NCBI RefSeq assembly: GCF_029784135.1
Contig: NC_073744.1
Span: forward strand, 27,696,981-27,760,980
Direction: 5' to 3'
DNA from: Toxorhynchites rutilus septentrionalis
Taxonomy: Eukaryota; Arthropoda; Insecta; Diptera; Culicidae
Length of the DNA: 64,000 nucleotides
Shown here: positions 59,136 through 64,000 of the stretch, piece by piece
How the letters are laid out: the number at the start of each line of letters is the position of its first letter
How positions within the stretch are numbered: the stretch's first letter is position 1
Made by a program: the position numbers and the translations under genes
Notes under the pieces: model-generated
Told to the model about the DNA's origin: nothing
Database searches by the model: none
The model's input: only the letters and a program-made list of their open reading frames with translations

Positions 59136-59450
59136 TGTTAAGGCAACGGCTCAAGAGTGCCAGGATATGGCTTGGTGGACCCTACAGGATTGGCAGCGAC
59201 TCACCACTTCAACGATCACTTGGTCATCGAAGGACCAAATTCACACAAAATCGTTTCGTTTGCAGATTGAATAAACACGTCTGGATAGATTGGACTATTG
59301 ATAACGACTGAATATTTATTTCTAGTTATAAGATTACAGTGCGTAGTGTTCTAGGTGTAAGTGTGCAGTTTGAACGAAACAATCGATATTCGCATTGCGA
59401 TTAGTTGGCCTAATCGGAACTGGATTCTGCAGCTGTGACGATCCTGAACA
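59136..59450 (-). repeat. 5' LTR of the BEL/Pao element
   Basis: In element orientation this is the upstream, promoter-bearing LTR, directly adjoining the primer-binding-like site. It is 4 bp longer than its partner because of the TGGA insertion. Confidence 0.95.
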
Positions 59451-61001
59451 AATATATAACATGTTATTTTCTTACCTCATTCAGTAGTGAAAACTGTATA
59501 AATATTGACAATGATTGAATCAAAGAATAAAATTCGAGAGCACAATCAAAAACAAATAGAAAAATACATGGTTCCTGCATGTGCGAACTACCTTGGGAAG
59601 CCCGGAAGTAAAATATACGTGATTTGTTTTTGAGTTTTAGGTTACATTAACATCATTTTCTTAGTTCAAAAACAAAATCCAGATGTCTCACCGATCGTTT
59701 ACGTTTTGCGTTAGATCGCCAATTGTGTTGAACATTTTTTTGGCAACGAATGCATCTTCAGAATATGCAACAAACAAGCATAGTGTAGAGCAGAATCAAA
59801 GCAGAAGAGAAATATTAAATAGGAGATGCGTCGTCGGTTTTCATTCCGTAGAGATTGTACGAATTTTTGATTTTATGTGTTATCAAATAGATAACGATAA
59901 TGTGGGACAAATATCGCCTGAAACCACACTGTATGTAGTACGGTAAAAATGCCGCGATACATACTGAATCCGTTACATGTAATGTTCTGAGTGCGTGTAT
60001 TGCTCTCGCGAAAACAAGAATCAACCATTCTTCAACTGCGTGTACAGAACAAACCCATCGGTCCTATTCAGGGCCACTAAAACTTTCGACTAAAGAGTTG
60101 TTTAAGAATATTCGATGCATTCTGAAAATCTATTTAATATTTATGTTAGCCTGAAGGGAGCTTCTATGATTTAATTAGTGTTTTTTGGATTTATTGGTGT
60201 AATGATGTTGTTTTGAATTGTAGAAGGCTCAAGCTTTCTCAGTTAATTCGCCTCTAGTCTTGAAAAATATCAATTTGAAATACCAAACTAAACAATCCGG
60301 CCTTGAGAAATACTATTTGGAAAGCATTGTTGCTTGGATGACTGATAAATCGTGAATGACTGATTTGTGATTTTTACAATCGATCATTCAACTTTTGTGA
60401 TTTCATTGTTTTCGAGTTGAAAGTAGCGTAAGGTATTTTTCAACGTTGAGAGTTGTGTTCTTCGGTGAAAAACTGAAGGGGAAATATTTTGTTCCAATTT
60501 TCGCCTCCGCAGCCACCATATAATAGGTTCGGTTCGGATTTTATGTTACCGTTCTGCGTCTGCTGAGATGTTTCGTTCTGCGTTGGAGATGTAATTTTGC
60601 TAGGAAATACTGAAAAACTACTTGCATATTCAAGAATTTCAGTATTCCTTTTTCAACGCACTAGACAGCGAGCAATCAACAGTACAAGTTGATGCTTAGA
60701 ATTAATTTGACAATCAATTCAAATTGCTTCGCGAAGCGTTCGCGCTCTTCACTCAGTGAAAGCGTTCATTCGTCGGCGCGTGTCATTGCTACCAAATATT
60801 TGTATCAAAGAGTTTATCATTAAATTTCTTCAGTGTTTGTGCTCGCTGGCAATAATAGCGTAGTTCTATGTTAACAGTGCGGTCGTGTCTTATACATCAC
60901 CCTTCTTCATTTAACTTTTATTTTCTCTGCGGCCCAAGGTACCATGACTAACACGTGTTTGTGGCCCCTATGACAAAAAGGTTGAGTACCGCTGCTCTAG
61001 G

Positions 61002-61898
61002 AGAATACAGGGATTAAATTTCCGCTTGATTGCTTAGTAAGCAGACGCGCAACCATTTGGGTACGAAAGCCCCCTACACGCTCATTGCATTCTATTCGAA
61101 TTCATCTTATTGCGTTCTATTCGAATTCATCACCAAATAAACAATGCAATAACCCGAAACACATGTCAATAACCGAAAACGGCATGTGTCAACACCCAAA
61201 GAGCATCCCATCAGTAGTGGTGCATCAGAGTTTCATATTTTTTCGCCTCAATTCGCCTCACCAATTAATCAATTACGGCGGAAATATGTTTTGTTAAACG
61301 TTTCTCCACCATTGAAATTTGCGCAAAACATCACGACCAATAGCCTCTTTGGAACGCTTGCCAATCTTGCTGTTCGTTTGGTAGCATCCGAAGCAACGGG
61401 GGAGTGGTGCTGCATTTTGGCTAGCACTAAATGCATTTTCAAATTTACATCCACCGTTAATGGATTATAAATTTGCACATGTCGACAACGGTTGTTTGTC
61501 GGTTTGCCAGCCGACACACGCCCTCCAAGGTTGCTCGGAATTGGTACCGATGAACAACTGTTATTCGGCGGAATTTAGCCGTGTATGGCTGTGTGTTTGT
61601 GTATGAATGCGAGACAATCTCTCGAAAGACCCACCTGTTTGTACCGTTACAAGAAAAAATGTTTTATAGAAATCAGAGCGATGATGATCAGTGTTTGGTG
61701 ATAAGTTTGCTACATGATAGCCTTCCTAAGAAATAACGACACACGCTTCCTCCGAGAAAGTTTTCCCACTATGGTATACTCTGTCTGTTCCCTCTCTCCC
61801 CCTGCAGAAAACTAGTCTCTGTCTTTATCGTACCTATTTTGCATAGTAACATCTTGTTTTCTTATATAAAAACCGACCATATTTCACTATTTTTCCAG
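61002..61898. other. Intergenic or intronic DNA, nothing recognised
   Basis: No supported gene. Open frames at 61186-61470 and on the other strand have no recognisable features. Confidence 0.4.
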
Positions 61899-61928
61899 AA
61901 ATATCATCTTGTTGGGACACAACGCGAG
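61899..61928 (+). other. Candidate 30-nt micro-exon
   Basis: CACTATTTTTCCAG|A...CGAG|GTGAGTAG: a strong acceptor and donor bracket 30 nt. Entering and leaving in phase 2 matches the phase of the transporter exon ending at 44697, and would encode RNIILLGHNA and the start of an Arg/Ser codon. This would be an alternative continuation across a 17.2-kb intron. It may equally belong to another gene or be chance. Confidence 0.3.
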
Positions 61929-63221
61929 GTGAGTAGCGTCATATCGACTACATGCAATTCATATCGATATTATACCATTTTCCACTGAATTATTCATTGG
62001 CTTTTTTATTTTCTCGTGATCGTTTTACCTCTTAGAGTAGATTACTTTTTTCGTGTAAAAGTTTGAGCAGAGAAAAATCGACGTGCGACTCGCTGCGGAA
62101 GCTTTTGAAAATGCTATTACCTGCGGGAATTAGCATCTATTTTTAAAAGCTTCCCACATGTAGCGTCCTTTCATTTTGCGTCGAACACACACCACACACC
62201 CACCCACCCAATTGTCCACATATAGCAGTAGTTAAAATTTTACGACTCACACACAAAAACACCGTCACGCATCCTCACGAAAGCACCTCGAAAAGGATAT
62301 CACATTTCGAACAATACTGGGCAAATGAAGTGCGCGTTATCATTATAACGTTATCGGTTCACATCGCCGTGGGAGTTTTAACAAACCATATTTAATTACG
62401 AAACATGAGTGCATCGTGTTAAATTGATAATTGATATAATTAAAAGCGAAAGTTGTGCAACACATAAAACCCAACAATCCAAATCGATCATAGTTTGTGG
62501 ATGGTTATCAATGGATCCAATCGAAGTCTGCAAGTGGCGCACTTGAAGTACTATCACGCTCTGCGGAGAAATGAAAATAATAAGACTCCTGTGAGCTGTC
62601 CCACACTAATTGATAAGGGTAAACTGTATACCTGTTCATCGATTCAATTATCTGCCGATCATGTGCAATTACCACCCGCTCCTGCACGAGTGACGATGCT
62701 CTCCTGTTGTTAAAATTAATGAAGAAACGATGATGCTACCGACAGCAATGCGATTGCTGCCCGTGTCTCCGGCTGTTGCATCAAATTGATGATTCAGTTT
62801 ATGTTTTCGGTTCATTCGACAATCTGCGAAAGACACATTTCCTCACAGCGCTTGATGAAATGGATTTTTGTGTCGTGTCACTTATGGTTTCCCAACGTCC
62901 CTGTCGGGTGAAACTCCATACCAAATTATGCAGGATTTGACATTGGTAATATCCGCAGCACTGTCCTGAGACTCTGGGGTTTGAAAATTCCATGGACGAT
63001 ATTCTTTATCAAACATGAATAACTCATTGGTTCCGATTCCGTTGTTATGCATTGCGTTTAGAATATTGAATGTCAGAAAATGTGAGCCTCACGGAATATT
63101 TCGCAAACGTGCAAGGAATAAAGTATTGAGATGCTCATACACTGTTTCACCGAAGCCGAATGTTTGACTCATTTTGACAGATAAAATTGATCAAAGTTTT
63201 CTGATGGTACCGATCAAATAA
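61929..63221. other. Intergenic or intronic DNA, nothing recognised
   Basis: No supported gene. CACACACCACACACCCACCC-type low complexity lies near 62190-62210. Confidence 0.4.
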
Positions 63222-63333
63222 TCGGTGTTAAGTCAGACCGGACCATGTAACATTTTTATGAATTCGTGTTTGAGTTTGAGAATAACTCGAAATTTTCAAT
63301 TTTGCGACTTGGTCCGCTCTGACTTAACACCGA
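63222..63333. mobile_element. 112-bp palindromic MITE
   Basis: Arms of 24 bp (TCGGTGTTAAGTCAGACCGG plus ACCA, and its inverse) with a single mismatch enclose a 64-bp AT-rich centre. TA may lie at both ends. No coding capacity. Confidence 0.8.
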
Positions 63334-63947
63334 CCTAGTGTATTTAACATAAAACACGACAAGCAAATATTCAGTTCCTGTTTGCTTAAAATTTTGTTGG
63401 TCCTGTTCTCGAACCATCTACTGACATACAGTAACTCCACCATATTTTGCGCAGTAAGGACTTTTTAAAGTTTAAACCATTCTGTAACAATATATATGCA
63501 CCATGTCACAAAACAGTTAATGCGATCTTGAAACTATATAATTATTAGTTATATAACATTGAAAATAAAAACCCCAAACTAAAACTTTAGAAAATTATAT
63601 AAAAAAATTTTTTTTGAAAACATATTATGTGTTCCTAACTCCGCGAACCCGTAAAATTTAAATTTGACTGTTAAAAAGGTTATGAATAACATCACCAATA
63701 TTTGCATTATATGTTCAATTTATGATCCATAAAAACATAGTCGTCATGAGACATTCATATTTCGCGAGTGAGATTCGATAGAAAAGTGGAGAAGACAAAC
63801 GTTATAAATGTAAAAATTAAATTATTGTCATAGGTACACCCAAAATTAATTTTTAGCATATGTTTTGGCATCCCGATTTATTACATTAAATGAGCCTAAA
63901 AATAACAAAAAAGTGCTTCTCTCTCATACTGGTATAGTCTTAGGAGT
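63334..63947. other. AT-rich DNA, nothing recognised
   Basis: No supported gene or element ends. Confidence 0.4.
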
Positions 63948-63950
63948 CGG

Positions 63951-64000
63951 CAGCACCATCTCAGATAGCAGTGAAACGTTGTGAGTATAAAGACACGGGT
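63951..64000 (+). mobile_element. Truncated copy of the 28.2-29.6 kb foldback family
   Basis: GGCAGCACCATCTCAGATAG and the following AGTGAAACGTTGTGAGTA match the arm at 28273-28310 and the inverse at 29555-29600. It is missing the outermost part of the arm and runs off the window. Confidence 0.8.

Larger units (their letters stand above)
53363..59450 (-). mobile_element. BEL/Pao LTR retrotransposon, recent but defective
   Basis: LTRs at 53363-53673 (311 bp) and 59136-59450 (315 bp) differ by about two substitutions and a 4-bp indel. Both start TGTT and end AACA. AATAT flanks both sides (53358-53362 and 59451-59455), a duplication usual for BEL/Pao. On the minus strand the 5' LTR is followed by a tRNA-primer-like TGGTGCCGTGACCAGGAT (about 59113-59131), and a purine-rich AAGGTGGCGGCGA precedes the 3' LTR. 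Gag and pol lie between. No envelope-like frame was seen. Confidence 0.95.
52373..61001. mobile_element. hAT-like element with 8-bp duplication, host to a BEL/Pao insertion
   Basis: CTCTAGGA occurs at 52373-52380 and 60994-61001, immediately outside the inverted ends CAGCTATACTCAACCTGCGG and (inverted) CAGCGGTACTCAACCTTTTT. The 8-bp duplication and CAG..-CTCAACC ends are typical of hAT transposons. Subterminal inverted blocks at about 52680-52770 and 60245-60320 share TTTCAAATT, TTTTCAAG-CTAGAGGCGAA and AACTGA. Without the 6.1-kb BEL insertion the element would be about 2.5 kb. No hAT transposase motif was recognised, so it is probably non-autonomous. Confidence 0.85.

Noticed and set aside
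1..64000. Endogenous viral sequences (flavivirus- or rhabdovirus-like)
   Set aside because: No open frame showed recognisable viral polymerase, nucleoprotein or glycoprotein motifs; the only polyprotein is a BEL/Pao retrotransposon without an envelope frame.

Overview
This is eukaryotic insect DNA, most likely from a culicine mosquito, probably Aedes. The evidence is indirect: intron-containing genes with short introns, an animal-type SLC35F3/F4 transporter gene, very dense transposon content (Tc1, mariner/ITmD37E, hAT-like, pogo-like, BEL/Pao, LINE and tRNA-derived SINEs) and a SINE whose ends resemble Feilai of Aedes aegypti. No bacterial, phage or CRISPR structure is present. The species call is an inference.

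Layout. 1-5.1 kb holds two SINEs, a candidate MITE and a decayed Tc1 element. 5.2-6.4 kb (minus) holds the last two coding exons of an unnamed gene whose product is probably secreted and is His-rich, then Pro/Thr-rich. 7.4-10.9 kb is pogo-like material holding a TTAA-flanked element. 10.9-24.4 kb carries three ITmD37E mariner copies, an internally deleted classical mariner, a Tc1 remnant, long microsatellites and one small possibly secreted ORF (minus, 20.8 kb). 26.4-31 kb is AT-rich and dominated by long inverted-repeat elements, a second pogo-like fragment and a MITE. 31.2-35.2 kb is a Tc1 copy split by several nested insertions. 35.2-37.6 kb is lower-repeat DNA of unknown role. 37.7-40.7 kb holds two more Tc1 relatives, one with a SINE inside.

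42.1-45.6 kb (plus) holds the best-supported host gene. It is a complete eight-exon model for a roughly 511-residue, ten-helix SLC35F3/F4-like transporter, preceded by a 13-codon upstream ORF whose stop overlaps the main ATG. 46.0-49.1 kb is a mariner copy split by a LINE. Near 51.36 kb the minus strand carries a perfect metazoan histone-mRNA 3' stem-loop with no histone coding region beside it. 52.4-61.0 kb is a hAT-like element with a perfect 8-bp target duplication, into which a young BEL/Pao retrotransposon (two nearly identical LTRs, AATAT duplication) has inserted. The last 3 kb hold a candidate small exon, a 112-bp palindromic MITE and a truncated copy of the 28-29.6 kb inverted-repeat family.

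The two host genes show no evident functional link. Most of the rest is a layered record of transposition, and every transposase or polyprotein that could be read is broken. No convincing new multi-gene system was found; the most unusual signals are the orphan histone stem-loop, the overlapping uORF, the nested insertions and the foldback elements.
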